Assembly: GCA_031264205.1 (NCBI GenBank)
Contig: JAISEH010000014.1
Span: forward strand, 1 to 14,115
Length of the DNA stretch: 14,115 nt
Direction: 5' to 3'
Source: Candidatus Margulisiibacteriota bacterium
GTDB lineage: Bacteria; Margulisbacteria; Termititenacia; Termititenacales; Termititenacaceae
Shown here: in pieces, positions 1 to 7,695 of the stretch
Position numbering within the stretch: position 1 is the first letter of the stretch
How the letters are laid out: the number at the start of each line of letters is the position of its first letter
The notes under the pieces: model-generated
The model's database searches: none
The model's input: only the letters and a program-made list of their open reading frames with translations
What the model was told of the DNA's origin: nothing
Made by a program: the position numbers and the translations under genes

Positions 1-1
1 C

Positions 2-3000
2 GGACATATCGACAGATATTATTTGAGCAACAGCACGGACGGCGTATATGACCGCGAAATGGCCGGAGTTATTACTCCGGCTGACGCTGTTTCCGATGTG
101 AGCATCAAGCTGCAGCAGGCAGTAATAATCTCCGGCACGATTAACAATGGCAACAATGCCAAAGTCAGCGCTTTTCGTAAAAACGGCTCTGATGATTATG
201 AATACGTTAATAGCGTGACAGCGAATTCTTCCGGTGGTTACGATTTGCCGATTCTCAATAATATTGATCAGGTGATCCTGGCTTCCCGCGCCGGGTACAT
301 TGACCGCTATTATCAGCTCGGCACGGAGGGCACCTACAATCGCGATAAAAAAGCCACGCTGCAAAAAACTGCTTCCAGTACTGTCCATATTACTTTACAG
401 CAGGCGGTGGCCGTGACTGGCAGTGTCAAGGATAGCGGCGACGCGATTTTGGGTATTCCGCTGACTGTCAACGCTTTTATCAGCGGGCAGGATTATGAGG
501 CCGGTTATGTTACCGCCGCCGCTGTCAATTCCGCGACCGGCGCGTTCAGTATGCGGATACCGAGCGACTCCGCGGGAATTGTTTTGCAGGTGACGCATAA
601 CGGCAGTCAGCTTATCGGCTACAAAGACGGCTCCTGGTTTGTGGACAACGGCAGTGTCATGTCCTCCGCTGACGCCAGAGTTTTGAAAAGCGGGCAGTCC
701 GGCTTGGACAGTCTGCAGATCCGTCTGGACAAATTCTGGATAGTCACAGGCTCGGTCAGCCCCGCTAATATTCAGGGCGTGATTGACCTGTATGAATGGG
801 AATCCAGCGGCATTAACTACAATAAAAACAAAGGCTGGGTCACGGCCAATGCGAGCGGCGCGTACGAAATACGCGGCACGGGCAATGTTCAGGTAGTCCT
901 GCGCGCCGGCACGGAAAATTATGTGACCAGGTATCTCAGCAATACAAATATGTCCAGTCCGGCCTGGGTCAATAATTCTCTGGATTTGGTGACGAACAAT
1001 GCGCGGCTGACCCTGGTGCCGCTAAGCGCTTACACCTACAGTCCGTCTTTGATTTTGGGCGGTCAGATCTCGGGCACGATCTCGTCGTCGGGTGGTTCCG
1101 GCGTGGTGACAGTCAGCGTGGAGGATACGGCGGGGAAGTTTTTCAAAGAGGTTACAGTCAATGTCGGCGTTCAATATACGATTAAAGGCATTCCGACCGG
1201 CGACTGGAAAGTCCGCGCGGCGCGAAGCGGCGCGATGCAAACTTACTATGGCGGGGCATACGGGCACAATGACGCCACGACGGTTAATTTAACGACGGCG
1301 GGTAGAAGTAATATTGATATTACCTTGCCGGTCAAAGCTGTTGTGGCCGGCACGATCAGCGGAGTCAGCGGCGCCGGCAATGTGACGATCAACGCTTTTG
1401 AACGGGAGAATGGTCATCTGGGACGCTGGGTCAGTTTTTTTACTCAAAGCGGCGATGGCGATTACTCTTTGGATATACCAGCGGGAATTAACCTGATGAT
1501 CATGGCGGAAAGCGGCGGTTACATAAACCGCTTCTATCAGTCCGGTTCCGGCGGCGCTTACTCCGACGAGCAGGCGACGACGGTCAACGGCACGACCAAC
1601 GGAGCGAGTATCACTCTGGAGCAGACGGGAAAACTCGAAGGAACAATAACGAGCCAGACCGGCAGCGACATAGTGACGATAAGCGCTTTTGAGAAAAATG
1701 GCGAGACGCTTACCTATATAAGCAGCATCACAAAAAATATCGGAATGAGTGAGACGTATGATCTGCCGACACCGGTCAGCAGCGGCAGGACGCTAGTGGT
1801 GCAGGCGGAAAAAGACGGGCATATTAAACGTTTCTATGCCAATACGTACAGTTTAAATCAAGCGACTGAAATTAAATTGATCAACACGACGCCGCGACCG
1901 AGCGTAAATATTGATCTGGAGCAGGGAGTTGTCTTGTCCGGAGTGATTAACGCTGAGGGCGTGACTGTGCAGGTCTTTGTCCGCGAGGCGGGGGATACCG
2001 AGGACACTTTTTTGCTGGGTATGAAAACAGCCGACAACAACGGAAACTACACTTTCAATGTTCCGGTAAACAAAAGTTATTTTATTCGCGCCGAAAAAAC
2101 CGGTCTGTTCCCGGGATTTTACCAGAGCGACAATGCTTACGCGGCGTTTGGTGAGCAGGATAGGAGCGCTATAAATGTGGCGACAATGCCTGTTACTGGC
2201 AAGAATTTTAATTTGTATAACGCGGGATCTATTGCCGGAGACGTGAAATATCGCGACAGCGGCAATATTGGCAGCATGGTGACGATCAATGCCTTTGTCG
2301 CCAGCACGAATTATACTTTTGTCAGCGCGATTACGACCAATGCCGCCAATGGTTCTTTCAATCTGCCTGTGCCGCAAGATGTGGATTTGGTTTTGCAAGT
2401 CACCGCAAATTCTGCTCTGGGTCATGCCAGCGGCACTTGGTTTCCCGACCGCGAATCTTCCGCCAACTCGACGATTTTTAAGATTACCGCTGACTTGCCG
2501 GATCAGCATTTTATTATTGATAAATTTTGGTATCTGACTGGCCAGGTCAAGTTGGATGATCAGGCCAGCCCTGTCGGCGTGTCGGTTGATGTTTTTGACT
2601 ATACGAGCGTGACGAGCGGTACGGATTGGCAATGGCTGGCCGGCGTGACTATCGATAATACTGACGGTGATTTTGCTATTTCCAGCATAAATAGTGTTGA
2701 GGCTGTAGTGCGTTTCTCCAGAGACGGATATGTAACGATGATTTATCCTGATCTGGTAACGCTGAATAAGATCGCCGATGGCAATAAACAGATGCTGACA
2801 ATTGGCTCCGCGACCGATCTCAGCTTGCGGACTCTCGCTCGGGGTGGCTCTATCAACGGCAATATTGTGACACAGGGCGGCTCCGGCACAGTTACTATCA
2901 ATGTGGAAGATTTGCAGGGCAATTATTTTACCGCGGTGACCCGCAACGGCGGCGGTGTGTACACTGTCCCCAATTTGCCGTCCGGCAATTGGCTGGTGCG

Positions 3001-5467
3001 CGCTTCGCAGGACAGCACGATTGCTGAATATTATGGCGAGACCGCCTCGACATCCAATGCCGCGCCGGTTGTTGTCGTCGCTGGTCAGACCACAAATAAT
3101 ATCAATATTTACATTGCTAAAGAATGGACAATTTCCGGCAAGATTTCTGAAAAAGACAATTCGGCGCAGAATATTACTGGAGCTTTAGTGCAGGCTTATT
3201 TTGTCACCGAGCCGAACACGTGGTTTTGGATCGCCTCGGCCAATACCGACGCCAATGGCGATTACACGCTGCGCGGCGGTTACAGCAATAAACAAAATAA
3301 TCAAACCCAAATTTTCCTGCAAATATCCGCGACGAATTATACGGAAATAACGACCAATCCGTTCAGTGTCGAAGTCGATAAAAATTATACCGGTCAGAAT
3401 TACCCGCTGGAAGGCGCGGCGTATGTGAAGGGCACGGTGGTCAATGTCTCGGCGAATCAGATAGTGACTATCAGCGCTTTTGAGAAAGGCTCCAATTTTG
3501 TCTGGCTGGGCGAGGTTACGCTTAACGGCAATGACGCCGCGCCGGTCACTTACGTTTTGCCAATCAAGGCCAATCAAGACCTGGTGGTGCGCGCCGCGGT
3601 CAGCGGTTATGAAGACTTGTGGTACGACAATAAAATTTCTTCCGCGGACGCGGAGATTGTCAATCAAGCCGTGGGCACGACGAAAGACGCGGTGAATTTT
3701 GATTTTGCCGGACACAAGCAATGGCTGATCAGCGGCAGGGTTACGGATACGGACGACAATCCGCTGGGCGGCTTGAGCGTGAATGTTTTTGTGAAAGATT
3801 CTGATTACGCCGGGCCGGACGGCGGCAGCGTCTTGACCGGCAGTGACGGAAGATTTAGTCTGCAAATCGCGCCGACCAAAGATCTGGTTTTGCAAGTGGC
3901 TACGGCTAACCCATATCTTGGTTATCCGACCGGCACGTATTACAAAGAAAATACCTTTGGCATGATCGCTTCGGCGGACGCGACTCCGCTGCAATACAGC
4001 GCCGGTGATCAGGATTTAAATTTTAAGATCGCTAGATTTTGGCTCGTGAGCGGCGTGATTACTCCTCCAGATATAGAAGCGGTCATTGATATGTATGAAT
4101 ACGACGGCGCGGATATTAACTGGGCGAAAAGCAAAGGCTGGGTCACGGCTGATGCCGCCGGCAAATATGATATTCGCGGCACCGGCAATGTTACAGTGAA
4201 TATCCGCGCGGCGACCGGCAATTATATTGCCGCCGGCATAAATAAAACCACGCTGGCGCCGGAAAATACTTACACGTACAATTTTAATTTGACGCTCGGC
4301 GCGTCGATTTCCGGCCGGGTCACCGCCAACGGCTCCGGCGTTGTTACGATCAGCGTGCAGGACATCGACGGCAATTGGGAAACTTTTGTGACGCGCGACG
4401 GCTCCGGCGACTACACTATACCGCGTATGCCGGCTGGCGTTTGGCTGGTGTATGCGCAGGCGAATAATTGCGTGGCCGAGTATTTCGGTGAAACCGCTTC
4501 GACCGGAAACGCGGTCAGAATAAATCTAATTGCCGGACAGACTACGAATAATATCAATATTGAGATCGACCACGAGTGGACTATTGCGGGAACAGTTGAA
4601 AATTCCGGCGGCCAGCCTATTGCGGACGCGGAAGTCGATGTCTGGCGGAGTTTGACAGACTGGGATTTTATCGGCCGCGCGAAAACTAACGCTCTCGGCT
4701 ACTATATAGTGACTGGCGGCTACAATGATGTCGATGTTTATGTCCGCGTTTCGGTTAACGGTTATGAAGTTCAATATTACGACGGCCAATACATTGCAGC
4801 CAGCGCCAATACTGTCAATATGGTTCCGGGCAGCCAAAGGGCCGACATTGATTTTACTTTGAGCCAGGTTTGGAAAGTCGCCGGCAATGTCAAAGACACA
4901 CGCGGCGATCCTTTGTCCGGCGTCAAAGTTTCTTTGATCGATCAGGCGAATACTCAAAATATTCTGGACGTCTACACTACTGATGCGTCCGGCGAGTATC
5001 AATTTATTTCCGTCAACGCGGTGGCGTATCAATTGTTCTTGCTTGTGGAAAAAGACAATTATATTCCGTCGTCTTCCGCGGTTTTCGATGTGACGCTGGG
5101 AGACAGCGTGGAAATTTATTTTGAGCTGCCATTGATCACCGCGCCGGTACAGCCTTTGCCCGCCGGCCAGTCCGTGCTGGATACAATAAAATCCGGCCCC
5201 AATCCCGCCGATCCCGAAAAAGGGCCGATCCATATCGGCTTTATTCTGGACAGTGCGGCGCGCGCGCGGGTAAAAGTTTACACGCTGGGCGGCGAGTTGG
5301 TGTTTCAGGATGATCAGCGTTTTCCGCCCGGTTACAATGAGTTCGTCTGGAGCGGCGCCAATCTTTACGACCGGCGTCTGCCCAATGGCGTGTATTTGGC
5401 CTATGTGGAGATCGACACCGGCCAGGAAAAACTGCGCAAAGTTTTGAAGATCGCTATCTTGAGGTAA
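2..5467 (+). CDS. Giant multidomain secreted/surface protein with carboxypeptidase-regulatory-like repeats and FlgD-like C-terminal domain (5' truncated)
   Basis: The frame is open from base 2, and the first residues (GHIDRYYLSN) are already the end of a repeat (compare GYIDRYYQ, GYINRFYQ, GHIKRFYA). The true start therefore lies upstream, and the TTG at 23 is not the start. About 1,820 residues are visible. They consist of about 17 beta-sandwich repeats of 80-110 residues, each opening with a pattern like W-x-(I/V)-(S/T/A)-G-x-(I/V), as in the carboxypeptidase-regulatory-like (CarboxypepD_reg) family. Domain starts fall near bases 110, 398, 731, 1061, 1327, 1618, 1918, 2219, 2522, 2842, 3119, 3418, 3716, 4034, 4295, 4567 and 4864. 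From about 5192 a different C-terminal domain follows (SGPNPADP...VKVYTLGG...NEFVWSG...LPNGVYLAYV). It resembles FlgD Ig-like and type IX sorting domains. There are almost no cysteines and no catalytic motif. The likely role is an extracellular adhesin or surface-layer/stalk component. The domain assignment is firm; the role is inference. Confidence 0.87.
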   Translation, partial: GHIDRYYLSNSTDGVYDREMAGVITPADAVSDVSIKLQQAVIISGTINNGNNAKVSAFRKNGSDDYEYVNSVTANSSGGYDLPILNNIDQVILASRAGYIDRYYQLGTEGTYNRDKKATLQKTASSTVHITLQQAVAVTGSVKDSGDAILGIPLTVNAFISGQDYEAGYVTAAAVNSATGAFSMRIPSDSAGIVLQVTHNGSQLIGYKDGSWFVDNGSVMSSADARVLKSGQSGLDSLQIRLDKFWIVTGSVSPANIQGVIDLYEWESSGINYNKNKGWVTANASGAYEIRGTGNVQVVLRAGTENYVTRYLSNTNMSSPAWVNNSLDLVTNNARLTLVPLSAYTYSPSLILGGQISGTISSSGGSGVVTVSVEDTAGKFFKEVTVNVGVQYTIKGIPTGDWKVRAARSGAMQTYYGGAYGHNDATTVNLTTAGRSNIDITLPVKAVVAGTISGVSGAGNVTINAFERENGHLGRWVSFFTQSGDGDYSLDIPAGINLMIMAESGGYINRFYQSGSGGAYSDEQATTVNGTTNGASITLEQTGKLEGTITSQTGSDIVTISAFEKNGETLTYISSITKNIGMSETYDLPTPVSSGRTLVVQAEKDGHIKRFYANTYSLNQATEIKLINTTPRPSVNIDLEQGVVLSGVINAEGVTVQVFVREAGDTEDTFLLGMKTADNNGNYTFNVPVNKSYFIRAEKTGLFPGFYQSDNAYAAFGEQDRSAINVATMPVTGKNFNLYNAGSIAGDVKYRDSGNIGSMVTINAFVASTNYTFVSAITTNAANGSFNLPVPQDVDLVLQVTANSALGHASGTWFPDRESSANSTIFKITADLPDQHFIIDKFWYLTGQVKLDDQASPVGVSVDVFDYTSVTSGTDWQWLAGVTIDNTDGDFAISSINSVEAVVRFSRDGYVTMIYPDLVTLNKIADGNKQMLTIGSATDLSLRTLARGGSINGNIVTQGGSGTVTINVEDLQGNYFTAVTRNGGGVYTVPNLPSGNWLVRASQDSTIAEYYGETASTSNAAPVVVVAGQTTNNINIYIAKEWTISGKISEKDNSAQNITGALVQAYFVTEPNTWFWIASANTDANGDYTLRGGYSNKQNNQTQIFLQISATNYTEITTNPFSVEVDKNYTGQNYPLEGAAYVKGTVVNVSANQIVTISAFEKGSNFVWLGEVTLNGNDAAPVTYVLPIKANQDLVVRAAVSGYEDLWYDNKISSADAEIVNQAVGTTKDAVNFDFAGHKQWLISGRVTDTDDNPLGGLSVNVFVKDSDYAGPDGGSVLTGSDGRFSLQIAPTKDLVLQVATANPYLGYPTGTYYKENTFGMIASADATPLQYSAGDQDLNFKIARFWLVSGVITPPDIEAVIDMYEYDGADINWAKSKGWVTADAAGKYDIRGTGNVTVNIRAATGNYIAAGINKTTLAPENTYTYNFNLTLGASISGRVTANGSGVVTISVQDIDGNWETFVTRDGSGDYTIPRMPAGVWLVYAQANNCVAEYFGETASTGNAVRINLIAGQTTNNINIEIDHEWTIAGTVENSGGQPIADAEVDVWRSLTDWDFIGRAKTNALGYYIVTGGYNDVDVYVRVSVNGYEVQYYDGQYIAASANTVNMVPGSQRADIDFTLSQVWKVAGNVKDTRGDPLSGVKVSLIDQANTQNILDVYTTDASGEYQFISVNAVAYQLFLLVEKDNYIPSSSAVFDVTLGDSVEIYFELPLITAPVQPLPAGQSVLDTIKSGPNPADPEKGPIHIGFILDSAARARVKVYTLGGELVFQDDQRFPPGYNEFVWSGANLYDRRLPNGVYLAYVEIDTGQEKLRKVLKIAILR
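110..4863 (+). repeat. Three-fold A-B-C-D domain super-repeat inside the giant gene
   Basis: Four distinguishable repeat types recur in the same order. Type A ends in G(Y/H)I-x-R(F/Y)Y or similar. Type B carries (I/V)VLQV followed by G(S/T)W/Y. Type C starts right after B with (D/A)(K/R)FW and may contain GWVTA...RGTGNV. Type D has GSGVVT(I/V)xVxD and ends in YYG/YFGETAST. The blocks start at 110-398-731-1061, 1918-2219-2522-2842 and 3418-3716-4034-4295. Extra A domains lie at 1327 and 1618. A fifth type, E (EWTI-(S/A)-G), follows D2 and D3 at 3119 and 4567. The blocks are diverged at DNA level, so the duplication is old compared with the PKD repeats at 12929-13801. Confidence 0.75.
5461..5464 (+). 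promoter_or_regulatory. Shine-Dalgarno GAGG overlapping the end of the giant gene
   Basis: GAGG lies in the last codons of the giant gene, directly before its TAA stop and 7 nt before the ATG at 5472. The 4-nt gap and the ribosome site inside the upstream gene point to translational coupling of the two genes. Confidence 0.65.
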
Positions 5468-5471
5468 AACA

Positions 5472-6416
5472 ATGCGAAAAAATTTAATTTTGTTTTTGCT
5501 AATCGCTTTACTGCCGGCCGCGGAATTTTTCTCCGAATCGACCGGTGCAGCCTTTTTGGACAACGGCTTGGCGGCGCGTTCGGACGCTCTAGGCCGCGCC
5601 TTTGCCGCCGTGGCCGATGATCTCGACGCTTTTTATTACAATCCCGCTGGCTACGGCCTGCAGAATAAACGCCGCGTCAATTCGCTTTTCACCAAAAACC
5701 GCAATATCGAAAACGTTTACTATCTCGGCTACGGCCAAAAACTTGGTCGCGGTTACGGCGCGCTCAATGTTTACTCCAGCGGCATAGACGGCATACCGCT
5801 GACCACTTACGAGTACAATGCGGAATACGCGCACGGCGAGACAGTGGACAGCGGCGAGACTTTTGCTTACGGCGCGCAGGCTCTGGTGTTTTCTTACGGC
5901 GAGGCTTTGCGCTGGGACTGGCTGACCGCGCCTACTGAGCTGGGTCCGGCGGCTCTTTACTGGGGCGCCAATCTCAAAATCTTGCGGCAAAATCTTTACG
6001 AAAACAGCGCGTCGGGTTTTGGCCTCGACGCCGGACTGCTCTACAAAAACGGCCCGCTGACTTTTGGCTGGAGCGTCATTGATCTGCTGGAGCCGAAATT
6101 AGTTTGGGACACGGACAGCAAAACTGTCGACACTGTTTTGCGCAAACAGCGTTTTGGTTTGGCTTATCGTATTCTGCCGGCGTTGCTGGCTTCCGGCGAG
6201 ATTGTGCTGCAGGCCAACGAGATTTTGACCGGCATCGGCGCGGAGTATTTTTTGTTTGGCAATATTTTGGCGGCGCGCGGCGGCGTCTACACCGGCAATT
6301 ATGCGCTGGGTCTGGGTTTGCATTACGCCGGTCTGACTCTGGATTACGCCTATCTCCTGCCGCAGGAAACATTAGTGGAGTCCACGCATAAAATTTCTTT
6401 GGGGTATATTTTTTAA
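5472..6416 (+). CDS. PorV/PorQ-family outer-membrane beta-barrel protein
   Basis: This 314-residue protein has a typical signal peptide: MRKN, then a hydrophobic run to about residue 17, with cleavage likely around residues 17-25. The mature N-terminus carries the hallmark of the PorV/PorQ/UPF0164 group (FLDNGLAARSDALGRAFAAVADD...YYNPAGYG). Alternating amphipathic strands follow, and the protein ends in ...KISLGYIF, a C-terminal aromatic residue usual for outer-membrane barrels. In type IX secretion PorV binds the C-terminal domain of cargo and shuttles it to the surface attachment machinery. Whether this protein does so is inference. Support comes from its position 4 nt after a cargo-like giant protein with a FlgD/type IX-like C-terminal domain. 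The ATG is well placed behind GAGG. Alternatively it could be a general FadL-like transporter or a structural barrel. Confidence 0.8.
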   Translation: MRKNLILFLLIALLPAAEFFSESTGAAFLDNGLAARSDALGRAFAAVADDLDAFYYNPAGYGLQNKRRVNSLFTKNRNIENVYYLGYGQKLGRGYGALNVYSSGIDGIPLTTYEYNAEYAHGETVDSGETFAYGAQALVFSYGEALRWDWLTAPTELGPAALYWGANLKILRQNLYENSASGFGLDAGLLYKNGPLTFGWSVIDLLEPKLVWDTDSKTVDTVLRKQRFGLAYRILPALLASGEIVLQANEILTGIGAEYFLFGNILAARGGVYTGNYALGLGLHYAGLTLDYAYLLPQETLVESTHKISLGYIF

Positions 6417-7013
6417 ATGCTGCAAATCGTGGCGGTCAAAACGGACATTCAACGCCGTGGTTTATACGCCGGACAGAGACAGTTAATGCTCGAGTTTGCT
6501 TTGTCCAATATCGCCGCGGAAAACACCGGCGAGGGACAGCCTTACGCGCCGGAAGAATTATTGCTGGCTGTCAAAACAGAAGCCAAACGCAAAGGCGAAG
6601 TGATCTGTCTGACTGGCGGCGAACCGCTGCTGCAGATTAACGAATTGTTGCCGTTGCTGGAGAGTATGCCCCTGCCGCTTTATCTGGAAACTAACGCCAC
6701 TATGCCGGATCGGCTGGCAGAGATCAAACCCTATGTTTCGTTGTTTTGTCTCCAATACACGCCGGATTATCAAAAAGAATTTCTGGAAAGTCTGGCGCTG
6801 TTGCAAAAAGAAGAAGCGTTCGTCCTGTTGCCGGTCGCCAAAGATACGCCATTGGCCGAGGTGGAAAGTCTGGCCAAATTGCTCTCCGTCGTGCGTCAGG
6901 ATCTGCCGGTGGTCATCGAGCCAGCCGCCGCAGTCAAAAACGCGCTGGCTTTGCAGACTGTTGCCCTGCGCTATTTGCAAAATGTGCGCGTTGTACCGGC
7001 GTTTAAGTTGTAG
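6417..7013 (+). CDS. QueE-like radical-SAM-fold protein lacking the Fe-S cysteines (probable pseudoenzyme)
   Basis: The ATG follows the upstream TAA with no gap. The 198-residue product keeps the QueE (7-carboxy-7-deazaguanine synthase) outline. DIQRRGLYAGQRQ stands where QueE has SIQGEG-xx-G-x-P. LTGGEPLLQ is the SAM-binding glycine motif, LETNAT is the ETNG-like motif, and VRVVPAFKL replaces the usual VRVxPQxHK end. The radical-SAM CxxxCxxC motif should lie in F-x-G-C-N-L-x-C-x-x-C. The aligned residues are FALSNIAAENT, so the three cysteines are Ser30, Ala34 and Thr37. The DxKLPS-like segment and the QP/QxHK residues are also lost. The only cysteines left are in EVICLTGG and LFCLQ. It cannot hold a normal 4Fe-4S cluster, so classical activity is unlikely. 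The frame has no stop or frameshift over its full length, so it may be a repurposed protein rather than debris. No other queuosine gene is in the window. Confidence 0.75.
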   Translation: MLQIVAVKTDIQRRGLYAGQRQLMLEFALSNIAAENTGEGQPYAPEELLLAVKTEAKRKGEVICLTGGEPLLQINELLPLLESMPLPLYLETNATMPDRLAEIKPYVSLFCLQYTPDYQKEFLESLALLQKEEAFVLLPVAKDTPLAEVESLAKLLSVVRQDLPVVIEPAAAVKNALALQTVALRYLQNVRVVPAFKL

Positions 7014-7021
7014 TTATACAC

Positions 7022-7050
7022 TTGACCTTTATACTTTTTGGGGGTACAAT
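7022..7050 (+). promoter_or_regulatory. Sigma-70-type promoter of brnTA
   Basis: TTGACC (7022-7027) and TACAAT (7045-7050) are separated by exactly 17 bp. Each differs from consensus by one base. The predicted start of transcription is near 7057. A direct repeat TTATAC (7014-7019 and 7029-7034) flanks the -35 box and could be part of an operator, since BrnA-BrnT complexes of this family repress their own promoter. The operator is a guess. Confidence 0.65.
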
Positions 7051-7056
7051 AAGTTG

Positions 7057-7344
7057 GTGATATATGAATATGCTGTTTTTGAATGGGATGAACAAAAGCG
7101 AAATCTGGTCAGCCTGCGCGGAATTGATCTGGCGTTAGATGCCTCGCTTGTGCTTAATGATGAAATGGCAATAACAGCATTATCTTCCCAAAAGGGTGAG
7201 ATAAGATATAAGACTATTGGTTTATTGAATGGCAAACTTTATGCGGTAATTCATACACCAAGAAATGGTAATTGTCGAATTATAACCATGCGCCGAGCGC
7301 ATAAAAACGAAGAGGAGGATTATTATGACAATAGCATCGGCTAA
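7057..7344 (+). CDS. brnT: BrnT-family ribonuclease toxin
   Basis: The 95-residue product matches the BrnT outline: an N-terminal FEWDEQK, a central GEIRYKTIGLLNGKLYAVIHTPR strand pair, and the C-terminal RIITMRRAHKNEEEDYY. The family usually reads RxISaRxA...E there. BrnT toxins are small RelE-like ribonucleases neutralised by BrnA. The usual K-H-G motif after the first helix is replaced by L-R-G, and that segment is one residue short, so activity is not certain. The frame runs open far upstream, but homology begins at FEWD, so the GTG at 7057 or the TTG at 7054 is the start. I chose GTG because it coincides with the predicted transcript 5' end. The gene overlaps brnA by 20 nt. It is visibly more AT-rich than the flanking genes, which fits acquisition by transfer. 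Confidence 0.8.
   Translation: MIYEYAVFEWDEQKRNLVSLRGIDLALDASLVLNDEMAITALSSQKGEIRYKTIGLLNGKLYAVIHTPRNGNCRIITMRRAHKNEEEDYYDNSIG
7313..7318 (+). promoter_or_regulatory. Strong ribosome binding site of brnA
   Basis: A perfect AGGAGG lies inside the end of brnT, 6 nt before the brnA ATG at 7325. It is the strongest Shine-Dalgarno in the window. brnT has at best a G-run at 7040-7044. The contrast would favour antitoxin over toxin synthesis from one transcript. Confidence 0.75.
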
Positions 7345-7660
7345 ATTGAAAGATATCAGAGCGGGCAATATAAAACGACTTAATATAAAAGAAGCCAGAG
7401 CCGCTGTTTCTAAAATGTCTAAAAAACAATTAGACGATTTTCGCAAAGAAGAAGAGGAATATGAGGTGTCTTTTCTAGGCGTTAAAAAATTTAAGCGCGG
7501 TTCTGTTCTGGGGCGGCCAAAAAAAGACTTTCCAAAAGAAAAAATAAACATTAGATTTGACCACGATGTGGCGCGTGCTTTGCGGTCGCTTGGCCGCGGC
7601 TGGTCAACACGAGTCAACGATACTATGCGAAAAGTGTTAATGCACGCCGGGGCCTTGTAA
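7325..7660 (+). CDS. brnA: BrnA-family antitoxin (ribbon-helix-helix DNA-binding)
   Basis: The 111-residue protein has a basic and acidic helical N-terminal half and a typical BrnA C-terminus: GRPKK, then KINIRFDHDVARALRSLGRGW, then TRVNDTMRKVL. The beta strand KINIRFD and the two following helices form the ribbon-helix-helix DNA-binding unit. BrnA binds and inactivates BrnT, and the complex represses the operon. The start is fixed by the AGGAGG 6 nt upstream. The gene ends 35 nt before murC. No convincing terminator separates them: the GCCTT/AAGGC at the stop codon has only a 2-nt loop. Some transcription of the wall operon from the brnTA promoter is therefore possible. Confidence 0.85.
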   Translation: MTIASAKLKDIRAGNIKRLNIKEARAAVSKMSKKQLDDFRKEEEEYEVSFLGVKKFKRGSVLGRPKKDFPKEKINIRFDHDVARALRSLGRGWSTRVNDTMRKVLMHAGAL

Positions 7661-7677
7661 GGCTGCTTATTGTTTTA

Positions 7678-7686
7678 TGATATAAT
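7678..7686 (+). promoter_or_regulatory. Extended -10 promoter of the murC operon
   Basis: TGATATAAT is a perfect extended -10 element (TGn followed by TATAAT). The nearest -35-like hexamer is TTGTAA at 7655-7660, with a poor 20-bp spacer, which an extended -10 can tolerate. Transcription should start near 7693, only about 3 nt before the murC start codon. Confidence 0.6.
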
Positions 7687-7695
7687 CCCCCTGTT

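Noticed and set aside
4526..5563. Long minus-strand frame of 345 codons opposite the giant gene end
   Set aside because: It lies antisense to a clear coding frame, is composed of complementary codons with no recognisable domain, and spans the boundary of two real genes. The frames at 1853-2632 and 3185-3994 are rejected for the same reason.
6733..7056. In-frame upstream extension of brnT into the QueE-like gene
   Set aside because: BrnT homology starts at FEWD. The upstream part is an arginine/tryptophan-rich shadow of the other frame, and the promoter lies at 7022-7050.
7651..7675. Possible terminator after brnA (GCCTT/AAGGC followed by T-rich DNA)
   Set aside because: The loop would be only 2 nt and the stem too short; the following bases are not a continuous T-run.
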